DNA of 62,786 nucleotides from positions 1 to 62,786 of the forward strand of contig JAJCZM010000031.1 in the NCBI GenBank assembly GCA_029262375.1. The letters are read 5' to 3'. A model generated the notes under the pieces. That model saw only the letters and a program-made list of their open reading frames with translations, searched no databases and had not been told where the DNA came from. The DNA comes from Deltaproteobacteria bacterium. GTDB taxonomy: Bacteria > Desulfobacterota > Binatia > UBA1149 > SPBQ01. A program made the position numbers and the translations under genes. Below, one piece after another: positions 52,978 through 61,379 of the stretch (positions are counted from its first letter, which is position 1; every line of letters begins with the position of its first letter).

Positions 52978-54009
52978 ATGTTGGTTGCGATGACAGGGGC
53001 CTCCGGGTTCGTCGGCTCGCATACGCTGCGCGCGCTGGCGGATCGTGGGCACACTGTGCGCGCGCTGGTGCGTGATCGTGCAAAATTCGAACGGCTATTG
53101 GCCGCGCGCGGCCTCGCTCAGCCTGAGATCGTCGAAGGTGACATGACCGATCGTGCGAGCGTGGCGGCGTTGGTCGAAGGTGCAGAGTCGGTCATCCACA
53201 CGGCGGCTACCGTTGCCTTCGAACCCGGACTGATCGAGCGGATGCACGCCAACAACGTCGCGGGAGTAGAGAACGTCGTCACGGCGGCGCTCGAAGCGGG
53301 GGCACGCTCAATCGTCTATACGTCGAGCGTCGCGGCGATCTTTCACGGCGGGTACCCGCCGATTACCATCGACGACCCGGTCGCAGAGCCTGACAATCCG
53401 TATGGCAAAGCGAAGGCCGACGCGGAGCGCGCTGCGCGCTCGCTTCAAGAGCGCTCCGATGGGCGACTGTCTATTCTCTATCCGCCGGGGATTATCGGCC
53501 CGGACGACCCCGCGTTGAGCGAATCGAACAAAGCGTTCCTGATCTACATTCGTGACTGGGCGCCACGAACGACCGGTGGAATGAGTCTGGTCGATGTACG
53601 AGACGTTGCCGAGATTCTTGTCGCGGTTGCCGAGCGTGGAGGGGATGGGCGCTATCTATTCGCCGGTCTGCAACTGGCGTGGGAAGAGATCGCCTGCGTG
53701 ATCGAACGCGTTACCCGGCGCGCGGTGAAGCGCAAGTTGTTACCCGGCCCGCTGTTGCGCGGTGCCGGGCGGTTGTTCGACGCCATGAAGACGGTCGCGC
53801 CGCTCGATTTTCCACTGACGCTCGAAACGATGACGTATGCCACACGCTGGCCGGGGATCGTCACCTCGCCTGCAGCCGCCACTCTCGAGCACCAGTATCG
53901 AACGGCGGAGCAGACGATCGGTGACCTCGCGCGCTGGCTCGAGCACGAGGGGCACATCGACAAAAAAGCCCGCGGCGCGCTGCCGCCTTGGCCTGTGAGG
54001 GCCGGGTAA
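52978..54009 (+). CDS. NAD-dependent epimerase/dehydratase-family reductase
   Basis: A 343-residue extended SDR. The cofactor loop TGASGFVGSH is at 6-15 and the catalytic YGKAK lies in DNPYGKAKADAE. An Asp-rich VDVRDVAEILVAV follows, as in dihydroflavonol-4-reductase-like and 3-beta-hydroxysteroid dehydrogenase-like enzymes. Together with the preceding SDR it may act on a sterol- or terpenoid-like carbon skeleton (inference). A short imperfect duplication (ggccgggtaa twice) straddles its stop codon. Confidence 0.83.
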   Translation: MLVAMTGASGFVGSHTLRALADRGHTVRALVRDRAKFERLLAARGLAQPEIVEGDMTDRASVAALVEGAESVIHTAATVAFEPGLIERMHANNVAGVENVVTAALEAGARSIVYTSSVAAIFHGGYPPITIDDPVAEPDNPYGKAKADAERAARSLQERSDGRLSILYPPGIIGPDDPALSESNKAFLIYIRDWAPRTTGGMSLVDVRDVAEILVAVAERGGDGRYLFAGLQLAWEEIACVIERVTRRAVKRKLLPGPLLRGAGRLFDAMKTVAPLDFPLTLETMTYATRWPGIVTSPAAATLEHQYRTAEQTIGDLARWLEHEGHIDKKARGALPPWPVRAG

Positions 54010-54042
54010 GATGGCCTGTAAAGGCCGGGTAACGTAACTTTG

Positions 54043-54453
54043 CTAGCCGAATACGTCGATCGCAAGATCGACGGCCAGCACCGTCATCGCGACGAAACCA
54101 ATCACGAATCCGACGCTGCGGATCGGTCGCAAATCGGCGTAGTAAGCGAGCATATGAATCGCGCGTCCGGCAACGAAGGCCCAAGTGCAGTTCGCGGTCA
54201 TACCGGCGCTATTGCCCAGCAGCATCGCCGCGCCGGTGACAAGAACGAACAGCGGCAGATTCTCGTTCGTATTCGCCTGCGCTCGTGTGGTGCGGAACAG
54301 TGGATCGTCATGTCCGCTCTCCACCGGCATGCCGGGGGTGTGCTTCATTCGCATCGCCGTCAGGTCGGCGACGAGCGCCTGAGCGATGTACATGAGGGCG
54401 ATTACAACCCAGCCGGTGAGAACGCTCGAGTACGTGATGGCCAATTCGCTCAT
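54043..54453 (-). CDS. MAPEG-family membrane protein
   Basis: A 136-residue integral membrane protein with four hydrophobic segments. The motif RTTRAQANTNENLPLFVL after the first loop is the MAPEG signature, with the Glu-Asn-Leu that contacts glutathione in eukaryotic members. ADLRPIRSVGFVIGFV makes the last helix pair. Bacterial MAPEG proteins are mostly of unknown activity. It is the last gene of a minus-strand series starting with the amine dehydrogenase operon; its start is 4 bp after the hydratase stop. Confidence 0.85.
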   Translation of the reverse strand: MSELAITYSSVLTGWVVIALMYIAQALVADLTAMRMKHTPGMPVESGHDDPLFRTTRAQANTNENLPLFVLVTGAAMLLGNSAGMTANCTWAFVAGRAIHMLAYYADLRPIRSVGFVIGFVAMTVLAVDLAIDVFG

Positions 54454-54457
54454 CGTG

Positions 54458-55261
54458 TTATTCCTTGTCCGTCGACGGGACGTTTGAAAAGTCAGGCTCG
54501 CGTCGTTCGAAGAACGCTGTGATCGCTTCTATGTTCTCGGGCGAGCCGATGCGATCGATGAATGCGGCGTCTTCACGCTTTCGTGCAGCACGAATCTGGG
54601 CGTCACGTGCTGCCATAACCAGCTGCTTCGTCTTGCGCATGGATCCGAGCGGCTTTTTGGCGAGATGTCGTGCGCGCTCGACAGCATTGAGGACTACTTC
54701 GTCGGCTTCACAAAGATGGGTCGCCAAGCCGAGTTCTGTCGCACGTTCAGCGGTGATGAAATCGGACTCGAACAGAAGGTCGACGGCGTTGCGATGCCCG
54801 ATGATGACCGAAAATAGATAGCTGCTCGCCGCTTCCGGTACGACGCCGAGCGTGACGAACGGGGCCCGCAGCCGCGCGTCCTTCGATATATAAACGTAGT
54901 CGCAGTACAGGAGGATGGTCATCCCGATTCCCACGCCCACGCCGTTGACTGCGGCGACGAGCGGCTTGTCGAAGTCGCATATCGCATCCATGCATCTGCC
55001 GAAGTAGTTCTCTTGCGTGCTATCGCCGGTGTCGATCGCGTTCATCTCACCGAGATCTTGGCCGGCGGTGAACGCTTTGCCGGCACCGGTCAGAACGACG
55101 ACTCGAACGGCGTCGTTCGCTTTCGCATCTACGAGTGCTTCGCGGAAGTCACACCATTGGGCGGCGTTGAAAGCGTTCTTCTTGTCGGGGCGATTGAGCG
55201 TGATCGTCAGGACGCCGTCTTCGAGTGTCTCGAGTACGGTTTCGCGTGTCTGCGGTGCCAT
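54458..55261 (-). CDS. Enoyl-CoA hydratase/isomerase-family protein
   Basis: A 267-residue crotonase-fold enzyme. It has the opening GVLTITLNRPDKKNAF, the oxyanion-hole segment AFTAGQDLGEM, and VAAVNGVGVGIGMTILLYCD carrying the second oxyanion Gly. The first catalytic Glu is not in its usual place and the second aligned region reads VPEAASSYL, which fits hydratase or isomerase. The ATG at 55261 is preferred because it precedes the domain closely; in-frame ATGs at 55276 and 55294 are alternatives. Confidence 0.88.
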   Translation of the reverse strand: MAPQTRETVLETLEDGVLTITLNRPDKKNAFNAAQWCDFREALVDAKANDAVRVVVLTGAGKAFTAGQDLGEMNAIDTGDSTQENYFGRCMDAICDFDKPLVAAVNGVGVGIGMTILLYCDYVYISKDARLRAPFVTLGVVPEAASSYLFSVIIGHRNAVDLLFESDFITAERATELGLATHLCEADEVVLNAVERARHLAKKPLGSMRKTKQLVMAARDAQIRAARKREDAAFIDRIGSPENIEAITAFFERREPDFSNVPSTDKE

Positions 55262-55317
55262 GACGCGGGACTCCATTCCAAACATCGCTGCCATGCAAGT
55301 CTGCGTCTAGTCGGCGG

Positions 55318-55776
55318 CTACTCGACGTTCCCGCCGAGCAGGCGCGTGCGTGCGCGACGAGGATCTCTCAGAGGCGCAGCACGGAGCGTTGCGAGTTCAC
55401 CGGCGCTGTACGCGCGGAAATCACTGCCGCCTCCGAACTCTTCGATCACCCAGTTCAGCAACTCGGCCAGGCGTTCGTCGTCCAGTGGTGCCTGCGCGAC
55501 CCCGGGGACGGATCCTAGATACTCTCGGCCGCCGGGCAGCGAGACGAGTGCGAACGTTTCAGCTAGTGACGGCACACCGTTATTGCCGCGGCCGTCGAAA
55601 CGGTGACAACCTGCGCAGCTCAAAAGGTAGTCATGTTCGACGCGCGTGCGATCGGCGGCTGCTTCTTGCTCGGTTTCTCGCCCGGTTTTTTGGGCTGCGT
55701 GAGTTCGAGGCGCGGGAAGGACGGCGGCTGCGAGCCAGCAGCCCAGCGCGATGAACACGACGAGTCGCGTGCTCAT
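55318..55776 (-). CDS. Monohaem c-type cytochrome of the amine dehydrogenase operon
   Basis: A 152-residue exported protein. The signal peptide (residues 1-28, ending THAAQ) is followed by a single haem site, CAGCH (54-58). The remainder contains LLNWVIEEFGGG and an Arg-rich end. No Met occurs after the initiator and no His after CAGCH, so the usual axial Met is missing. Its ATG overlaps the light-chain stop as ATGA, so it is the fifth gene of the operon and the natural candidate for electron acceptor or maturation helper. Confidence 0.8.
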   Translation of the reverse strand: MSTRLVVFIALGCWLAAAVLPAPRTHAAQKTGRETEQEAAADRTRVEHDYLLSCAGCHRFDGRGNNGVPSLAETFALVSLPGGREYLGSVPGVAQAPLDDERLAELLNWVIEEFGGGSDFRAYSAGELATLRAAPLRDPRRARTRLLGGNVE

Positions 55777-56321
55777 TTCTCGGGCTGGCCCTCGACCGCA
55801 AGACCGATCACCATCGCGGTCGAGCAATTGTAGATCTGCGACGACGCGCCGGCGCACCAGTTGATGTCGTTGTTGCGGTACGGGTGGTACATCGGCCGCT
55901 CGCCTTCATTGCGATTGCAGAAACATCGGCCGCACGGATTGCTCCCGCAACAATCGTTGTACCAGATCACGTAGTCCTTGTTGTCGAGCGGATTGCGACA
56001 GGTGCCGATCCACGACGCGGGCGACATCTCTGTCCCGGGCGGGCAGGTCTTGTAGCTACCGCCGCAACAGCCGCAGAGAAAGCCGTCGATCGCGCAGTTG
56101 CGCCAATACTCGCAGGCGTTCGGGTCGCCGACAGGACCGTCGATATCTTCCGGCGGCGCGCTCGCTCGAGCGTTGGAGGCTCGCCCGCGCGCAACGGGTA
56201 GCAACGGCAGCGCAGCGGCGCCGGCCATGAGTCCGCCGAGTTTCGCGAGGAAACTCCGGCGTCCCATCTGTCGCGCCATGTGCCGCGAGGATGACTCCAT
56301 CCACTTATCGAGCAGGCTCAT
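55773..56321 (-). CDS. mauA: TTQ amine dehydrogenase light (small) subunit
   Basis: A 182-residue light chain of a methylamine/aralkylamine dehydrogenase. A twin-arginine leader (GRRSFLAKLGG) sends the folded protein to the periplasm. The mature part has about 14 Cys for the family's disulfide network. Both tryptophans that become tryptophan tryptophylquinone are present: Trp104 in SPASWIGTC and Trp155 in NDINWC. The catalytic Asp is in YNDCCG (Asp123). The enzyme oxidises a primary amine to aldehyde plus ammonia. It is fourth in the coupled mauB-E-D-A order. Sequence does not settle methylamine versus aromatic amine. Confidence 0.92.
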   Translation of the reverse strand: MSLLDKWMESSSRHMARQMGRRSFLAKLGGLMAGAAALPLLPVARGRASNARASAPPEDIDGPVGDPNACEYWRNCAIDGFLCGCCGGSYKTCPPGTEMSPASWIGTCRNPLDNKDYVIWYNDCCGSNPCGRCFCNRNEGERPMYHPYRNNDINWCAGASSQIYNCSTAMVIGLAVEGQPEK

Positions 56322-56974
56322 GCCGCTTCTCCTTTTTCCACACCGACCGCGTCGTCGGTGTTGTTTCCTTTACGGACTGCTTCGTCTGTGGCGGACAGAT
56401 AGTCCTGTATCGACGCATGCCCGAGTCGCTGTGCTTCGAACAGGCTCTCGAGGTGCTCGCGGGTGTTGACGATACCCTTGGCGCGAATGACTCCGCCGTT
56501 GTCGATCAACACGGCATAGGGGAGCTTTCCGATCCCATACGCCATGCCGACATCGGACGACAGGATGTAGGGGACTGCACCGAGTCCATGGCGTGCGATG
56601 AAGCGTCGGTGTTCGCTCGGGTCGCCGTCGCTCGCAAGCAGTACGCGCGGTGTCGGCGCTTCCGATCTCGCGGCCGCTAAGAGTATCGGAAGCAGCGTCT
56701 TACAGACCGGGCAGGTCGGTGAGAGAAAGAACAATAGCGTGGCTCTGTCGGCGTCGGCGGGCGCGATTTCGATCGGCGAGTTGTCGATCGCAGCCACTTC
56801 CATCGACGGTGCCTGGTCGCCGACCGCCGGGCCGCCCGCGGGCATCAGCGCGCCCACCGGCGAGACGCGCTCGTGAAGCAGTCCGACTTGTCGCGCGAGC
56901 GCGAGCACGACGAGGGATAGGCCTACTACACAGATCCAGAGAAGAACGTTCGAGATGATGAGCGCTTGCGTCAT
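56318..56974 (-). CDS. mauD: MauD-like thiol:disulfide protein
   Basis: A 218-residue membrane-anchored thioredoxin-fold protein. One N-terminal helix (about 7-27) is followed by a periplasmic domain with FFLSPTCPVCKTLLP (active Cys 88 and 91), then GAVPYILSSDVGMAYGIGKLPYAVLI. MauD is needed to form the many disulfides of the light chain. Both ends overlap neighbours by ATGA. The C-terminal charged extension (DEAVRKGNNTDDAVGVEKGE) is longer than the fold needs. Confidence 0.88.
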   Translation of the reverse strand: MTQALIISNVLLWICVVGLSLVVLALARQVGLLHERVSPVGALMPAGGPAVGDQAPSMEVAAIDNSPIEIAPADADRATLLFFLSPTCPVCKTLLPILLAAARSEAPTPRVLLASDGDPSEHRRFIARHGLGAVPYILSSDVGMAYGIGKLPYAVLIDNGGVIRAKGIVNTREHLESLFEAQRLGHASIQDYLSATDEAVRKGNNTDDAVGVEKGEAA

Positions 56975-57519
56975 GAGTGCACTCTCTGTCGCGTCGTGCG
57001 CGCCGTGACGGTTGTGAGGATGGAAGCAGCGCTCCATAGCAGGGCGATGCACGAGAATGCGCCGAAGACCGTTGCGCCGTCCAGCCAAGTCAGCGTCCGG
57101 GCGGTCGTTGTGGTCAGGAGGACGGCCGCCGCGACAATCAGGACGGCGTTGCGAAATAGTAGCAGGGGACCGATCGGTTGGTTGCGAGTCAGATCCCCAC
57201 AACCGCAGTCGATCTCGCGGCGGCCGCGTAACAGGTTCACGGCGATGCCGGCAGTGTAGGCGACGAGCAGCGCAACGGCTCCGCTTGCCGCGAATTGTTG
57301 GAACCCGGCCTGGAACTCACCGATGAGGAAAGCGCTGCCGACGATCAGTTCGCAGGCAATGAGCACGCGAGCGATCGGGACGACGATACGCTCGGGCATC
57401 ACCCGGTACGCGCTCAAGATCGCGCGGAAGCGAGCGATGTCGCGTGTCTTATGGTAGGCGGCGGCCAGAAAGAGCGCCGACAGCGCCAGTCGTAGCGTGA
57501 GGGCGAGGGCCGGATCCAT
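56971..57519 (-). CDS. mauE: MauE-like membrane protein
   Basis: A 182-residue membrane protein with four or five helices of the DoxX/MauE type. The motif REIDCGCGDLTRNQPIGP (Cys 105, 107) between helices is the MauE hallmark and probably exchanges electrons with MauD for disulfide formation. The ATG at 57519 forms ATGA with the heavy-chain stop. A TTG one codon earlier is less likely. Confidence 0.88.
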   Translation of the reverse strand: MDPALALTLRLALSALFLAAAYHKTRDIARFRAILSAYRVMPERIVVPIARVLIACELIVGSAFLIGEFQAGFQQFAASGAVALLVAYTAGIAVNLLRGRREIDCGCGDLTRNQPIGPLLLFRNAVLIVAAAVLLTTTTARTLTWLDGATVFGAFSCIALLWSAASILTTVTARTTRQRVHS

Positions 57520-58784
57520 CAAGGGACCTCCATCAACCCGCCGGAGATCCCGGACTCTTCTATGTCGGACATGTGCGTGCCGTCGTGGGCATCTAGAACA
57601 CCGATCGCGCCGATCTCATCGTGGCGCACGAACATCAACGGCTGGTCATCCGCAGTGACCACGATGCTGTGGGCGCCGAGGTTGGGAAGTACTAGTTTCA
57701 ATATCTTGTGCCCGATGCTGTCCGCCGGGAGTTTTAGGACGGGCCGTAGGAACGCCGGCAGTAGCGACGGCACGTCGAAAGTGTCACGCCGCTCGCGTGT
57801 GTCCAGGTCGAACGTCCAAATCTCGCTGCCGGGATCCTTGTGGGAACCGCGAGCGCCGGTGTGCATGAGCGCGTAGAGCGTTCGCGACTTGGCGTGGACC
57901 GCCAGGTGTTGCTTGCCGCCGGTCGTCCAGTCCGCCTTGCGTTCGCGGTCGGTAGTGAGCGACCAGCGCGCCCGTGCAACCGGGATGTTCGGCTCCAGGT
58001 CCACTTCGTTCAGGTGCCCGTCGAACGTCGCGAACAGCCAGCGCGTACCGTCGCGTGCGCCCTTGCCGCTCACCGGGTCGTTCACGGAATCAAAAAACTT
58101 CGCGGTGCGTTGTATGGCAGCCAACTTACCGGTGTCGTCGAGGTCGATTGCGATCATTGTTCCGTCACCGCAGAGCATTCCGAAACGGCGCGGCGATACG
58201 GGATAGACCTGCGTGCAGCCCGCAGTCTCGATTTCGGTGACGAAACGACGCGCTTCCAAGTCTACGACGCTGACCGATGCCGCCGGGATCATGTTGGTGA
58301 TGACGAGGAAACGCTCATCGTCGAGAAGGCCGGTGAGGGCGACCGAGTGACCCGTTTCTTCCTTGAGTGTCGGCAGTTCTATTTCGCCGGAGATCTCGAG
58401 CGTTTCGCCGTCGTAGATGGTGACGTAGTCGGTACGCTTTCCGCGATTGCCGTGCGCATAGATGGGTTCGAGTACGTAGAATTCGCCGCGCTTGTGCGAA
58501 GTATGAGGGGTGATCCCGCCGAGACTCCACGTGGTATCGAGCATGCCGAGCGCGTTGCCGGTATCTCCGTCGAACAGAATGCTATGACGGAAGAGGCGGT
58601 CGGCTACCCACAGTGTGTGAGGGCCCAGTTCGCGACGGACCGTCGCTGAAATACCGTGTGGGTCGGGATCGACGTCGGCGCCTACCGAAACCGGAGCCTG
58701 CTGCAGTTCGACCTGAGCGAACCCCGTCGTGCAGTGTACGATGATGAGACCTACCGCGAGGAACGACGCGCCGAGTAATCGCAT
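57519..58784 (-). CDS. mauB: TTQ amine dehydrogenase heavy (large) subunit
   Basis: A 421-residue periplasmic seven-bladed propeller, the large subunit of methylamine/aralkylamine dehydrogenase. It has a signal peptide (ending TTGFAQ), then PHTLWVADRLFRHSILFDGD, GGITPHTSHKRGEFYVLEPI, YVTIYDGETLEISGEI, CTQVYPVSPRRFGMLCGDG and KQHLAVHAKSRTLYALMHTG, blades that align with MauB/AauB. It supports the light chain and the substrate channel. The ATG at 58784 gives a clean signal peptide; a TTG at 58826 is an alternative. It is the first gene of the five-gene operon. Confidence 0.9.
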   Translation of the reverse strand: MRLLGASFLAVGLIIVHCTTGFAQVELQQAPVSVGADVDPDPHGISATVRRELGPHTLWVADRLFRHSILFDGDTGNALGMLDTTWSLGGITPHTSHKRGEFYVLEPIYAHGNRGKRTDYVTIYDGETLEISGEIELPTLKEETGHSVALTGLLDDERFLVITNMIPAASVSVVDLEARRFVTEIETAGCTQVYPVSPRRFGMLCGDGTMIAIDLDDTGKLAAIQRTAKFFDSVNDPVSGKGARDGTRWLFATFDGHLNEVDLEPNIPVARARWSLTTDRERKADWTTGGKQHLAVHAKSRTLYALMHTGARGSHKDPGSEIWTFDLDTRERRDTFDVPSLLPAFLRPVLKLPADSIGHKILKLVLPNLGAHSIVVTADDQPLMFVRHDEIGAIGVLDAHDGTHMSDIEESGISGGLMEVP

Positions 58785-58869
58785 AGCCACGCCAGGCAAC
58801 CTAACAGCCGTTTCGGCTACAGACAACGCGGGCTGCCCCGGCTATGCAGGCCGGCACGCAAGTCGGGAC

Positions 58870-60060
58870 TCAGAGCATTGAGGTGTCAGTATCGATGCCG
58901 AGCAGCACCCGGCCGGCAGTTTCCCAGCTCTGATCGCCGACGATCATGTGCTGCGTGGCTACGTGTACGTCGCGGAAGTAGCGCTGCAGCGGCGATGTGC
59001 GATAGACCGAGGTGCCGCCGCCCAGCGCGTACATCATATCTACGGCGCGCGCCGACGTTTCCATGGCATGCGAAGCAGCCAGGCGAACGTCGCGTCGATG
59101 CGCGATCTCGACCTCGCCGTTTTTCTGTGCGAACGCATAGGCGGCGGCGACGACTTCGTAGAGATAGCTACGCGCGCCGGCAACCATTGCATGTGCACGT
59201 GCGACGTCCGCCTGCGTGCGCGACCGTGCGGCCAGTGTACGAACACTCATGCCGGGGACCTTTCCGCCGGCGAGCTGAACGAGTTCGTCGATTGCGGCGC
59301 GTGCGAGTCCCAGCCCGACGCACGAGATTCCAATCGCTAGAAGTCCGAAGATCGGGAAGGTGTACAGTGGGCCGGCGAGCGGCTCGCCGGCGGTCAGGTC
59401 CGCGCTACGCGAGTGAGGAATCGAAAGTGCGTTGAACGAGAAGTCCGTGCTGCCCGTTCCGCATAAGCCTGAGACGTTCCACGTGTCGTGGAACTCGACG
59501 TCGGCTCGCGGAGCGAGGAACATTCGTGACCGCGGGATACCGGTGGGTAGCAGATCCGGCTCGCCATCGCGTAGCACGAGACATCCGCCCATGATCCAGT
59601 CGGCTCCTTGTGTGCCGGACCCCCATTGCCATCGACCGCTTACAGAGTAGACGTTACTAGCTGCGGGGGCTGCGGGGGCCGCTGCCGGGGCCAGCGCTTT
59701 GCCGCGCGGCGCAAAGACGCCGCCGAGGACGCGCGTCGGTTTGTCGAAGATTTCCGTCGCCTGCAACGGGTCGACGTAGGCAAGCACGGCGCCCGAGCTG
59801 GCACCGATAAACGCGCACCAAGCGGCCGATGCGTCGGCGGTCGCAAGCGTCTCGACCACGCGCATCATGATAGTGGGGTCCTCTTCGAGGCCTCCATAGA
59901 CTCTCGGCACGCATAGCCGATAGAAACCGGCATCGGCGAACGTCGCAACGATATCGTCCGGAAGTCGACGCAACGCCTCGATTTCATCGCCGCGTGCACG
60001 CAGCGCGTCGTGCAACGCAGCAGCGGCGCTTACGATCTGTTCTCCCGAAGGTTCGCTCAT
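58870..60060 (-). CDS. Acyl-CoA dehydrogenase-fold flavoprotein (HsaA-like)
   Basis: A 396-residue flavoprotein of the acyl-CoA dehydrogenase superfamily, C-terminal type 2. The sequence VSGRWQWGSGTQGADWIMGG and the end YRTSPLQRYFRDVHVATQH resemble flavin-dependent monooxygenases such as HsaA and DszC more than beta-oxidation enzymes. A reductase partner is not adjacent. An Ala/Pro-rich insertion lies near residues 124-135. Its ATG overlaps the stop of the upstream acyl-CoA dehydrogenase gene as ATGA. Confidence 0.83.
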   Translation of the reverse strand: MSEPSGEQIVSAAAALHDALRARGDEIEALRRLPDDIVATFADAGFYRLCVPRVYGGLEEDPTIMMRVVETLATADASAAWCAFIGASSGAVLAYVDPLQATEIFDKPTRVLGGVFAPRGKALAPAAAPAAPAASNVYSVSGRWQWGSGTQGADWIMGGCLVLRDGEPDLLPTGIPRSRMFLAPRADVEFHDTWNVSGLCGTGSTDFSFNALSIPHSRSADLTAGEPLAGPLYTFPIFGLLAIGISCVGLGLARAAIDELVQLAGGKVPGMSVRTLAARSRTQADVARAHAMVAGARSYLYEVVAAAYAFAQKNGEVEIAHRRDVRLAASHAMETSARAVDMMYALGGGTSVYRTSPLQRYFRDVHVATQHMIVGDQSWETAGRVLLGIDTDTSML

Positions 60061-61229
60061 GCGCGAAGTCCGAGCCGGTTGGCGATGTTGTTTTTCTGCA
60101 TGTTCGAACTGCCGCCGACGATCGGCATGCCGAGCAGATCGCGGACGTAGCGCTCCATGTCATATTCGCCGCACAGGCCGTAGGCGCCCATCACGCGTTG
60201 GCATATCAGTGCGATCTCCACCGAAGTGTCTGCGACGAACAGTTTCGCCATCGAAGTCTCGACGCTGCAAGGCCTTCGCTCGTTCGCCAGCCACGTCGCG
60301 TGATAGAGCATGTGACGGCAGGCCTGTAGCTTCGTTCGTGCTTCGACGAGTTCGTGGCGTACCGCCTGATGCCCGCTGATGGGCTTGCCGAACTGCACGC
60401 GCTCTTGGGCGTACTGCCATGCATCTTCGACCGCCGCGCAGGCGACGCCGAGCGTGTAGGCGGTGATCTCCAGTTTCTCTACGTCGAGCGCTTCGCCGGC
60501 AAGCATGTTCCAGCCTGTTTGCCAGCCCGCTTCGCCGCCGACGATCATATCGGATGAAATCTCGGCATCTTCGAATACGACGTCCGAACTCAGAGTGTAC
60601 CGAATGTTGATGTGGTCGATCGGGTGCAGCGAAACGCCGGCGGTTCCTTTGGGAATGAGTACGAAGCTCAGGTTCTTGTAGCGTGCTTCTTCGGGACCGG
60701 TTCTGACGAGACAGTAGATGTAGTGCGCGAACTCGGCGCCGGTGCACCAACGTTTACTGCCGTTGATGATGAGTTTCTTTCCGTCGTCCGTGCGCACGCA
60801 ACTGGTCTTGACCGACGCGAGGTCGCCACCGACGTCGGGCTCGGTGAGTCCGTACGCGAACAGCAGCTCGCCGCGCGCGAGTTTCGGTAACAGCTCGCGT
60901 TTTTGTTCTTCCGAACCGTTCTCCGAGATGTTGATCCCGCCGTAGAACGTACAGTGTATGAAGGGACCGACCGCTGCGCCGCCCCGACGTGCTAGCTCTT
61001 CGATGACGGCGACCGCGGCCACGAGATCGCGACCTTGCCCGCCGTATTCCTCGTCCACCGTCAGGCCGCAGACGCCGAGATCCGCGAGCTTGCGGAACAG
61101 CTCGGGCGGTGAGCGATGTTCGCGATCCCATTGCCGTACCAACTCCCGCGGCATCTCCGCGTCAACGAATCGCTTGATGGTTTGGCGCAGCAACGCGATG
61201 TGTTCGGGTTCGTCGGTGAAATAGCTCAT
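60057..61229 (-). CDS. Acyl-CoA dehydrogenase
   Basis: A 390-residue FAD-dependent acyl-CoA dehydrogenase. Motifs: FAYGLTEPDVGGDLASVKTS (substrate/FAD), ERVQFGKPISGHQAVRHELV and RVMGAYGLCGEYDMERYVRD in the C-terminal helical domain. The residue two positions before the last motif's Gly region does not give a clear catalytic Glu, so the substrate class is open. The ATG at 61229 is chosen over 61280. It is coupled by ATGA to the HsaA-like gene and both probably act on the same substrate. Confidence 0.9.
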   Translation of the reverse strand: MSYFTDEPEHIALLRQTIKRFVDAEMPRELVRQWDREHRSPPELFRKLADLGVCGLTVDEEYGGQGRDLVAAVAVIEELARRGGAAVGPFIHCTFYGGINISENGSEEQKRELLPKLARGELLFAYGLTEPDVGGDLASVKTSCVRTDDGKKLIINGSKRWCTGAEFAHYIYCLVRTGPEEARYKNLSFVLIPKGTAGVSLHPIDHINIRYTLSSDVVFEDAEISSDMIVGGEAGWQTGWNMLAGEALDVEKLEITAYTLGVACAAVEDAWQYAQERVQFGKPISGHQAVRHELVEARTKLQACRHMLYHATWLANERRPCSVETSMAKLFVADTSVEIALICQRVMGAYGLCGEYDMERYVRDLLGMPIVGGSSNMQKNNIANRLGLRA

Positions 61230-61333
61230 TTGGCTCGGTGCAGAGAGGGCGTCGCGATGTCGTGGCGTCTCTGCCGCCACAGTCAGCGCCGATACTGCCC
61301 GGATGTCGCGCCAAATGAAACGGGGTGGGAGAT

Positions 61334-61359
61334 GCTACCGATCCGAAGACGTCGGTAGC
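61334..61359 (-). terminator. Possible hairpin after the transglycosylase gene
   Basis: gctaccga pairs with tcggtagc (8 bp, 10-nt loop) 21 bp beyond the stop at 61380 on the minus strand. No T-run follows directly, so the function as terminator is weakly supported. Confidence 0.35.
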
Positions 61360-61379
61360 GAGAGTCGCTCTAGGCGCTC

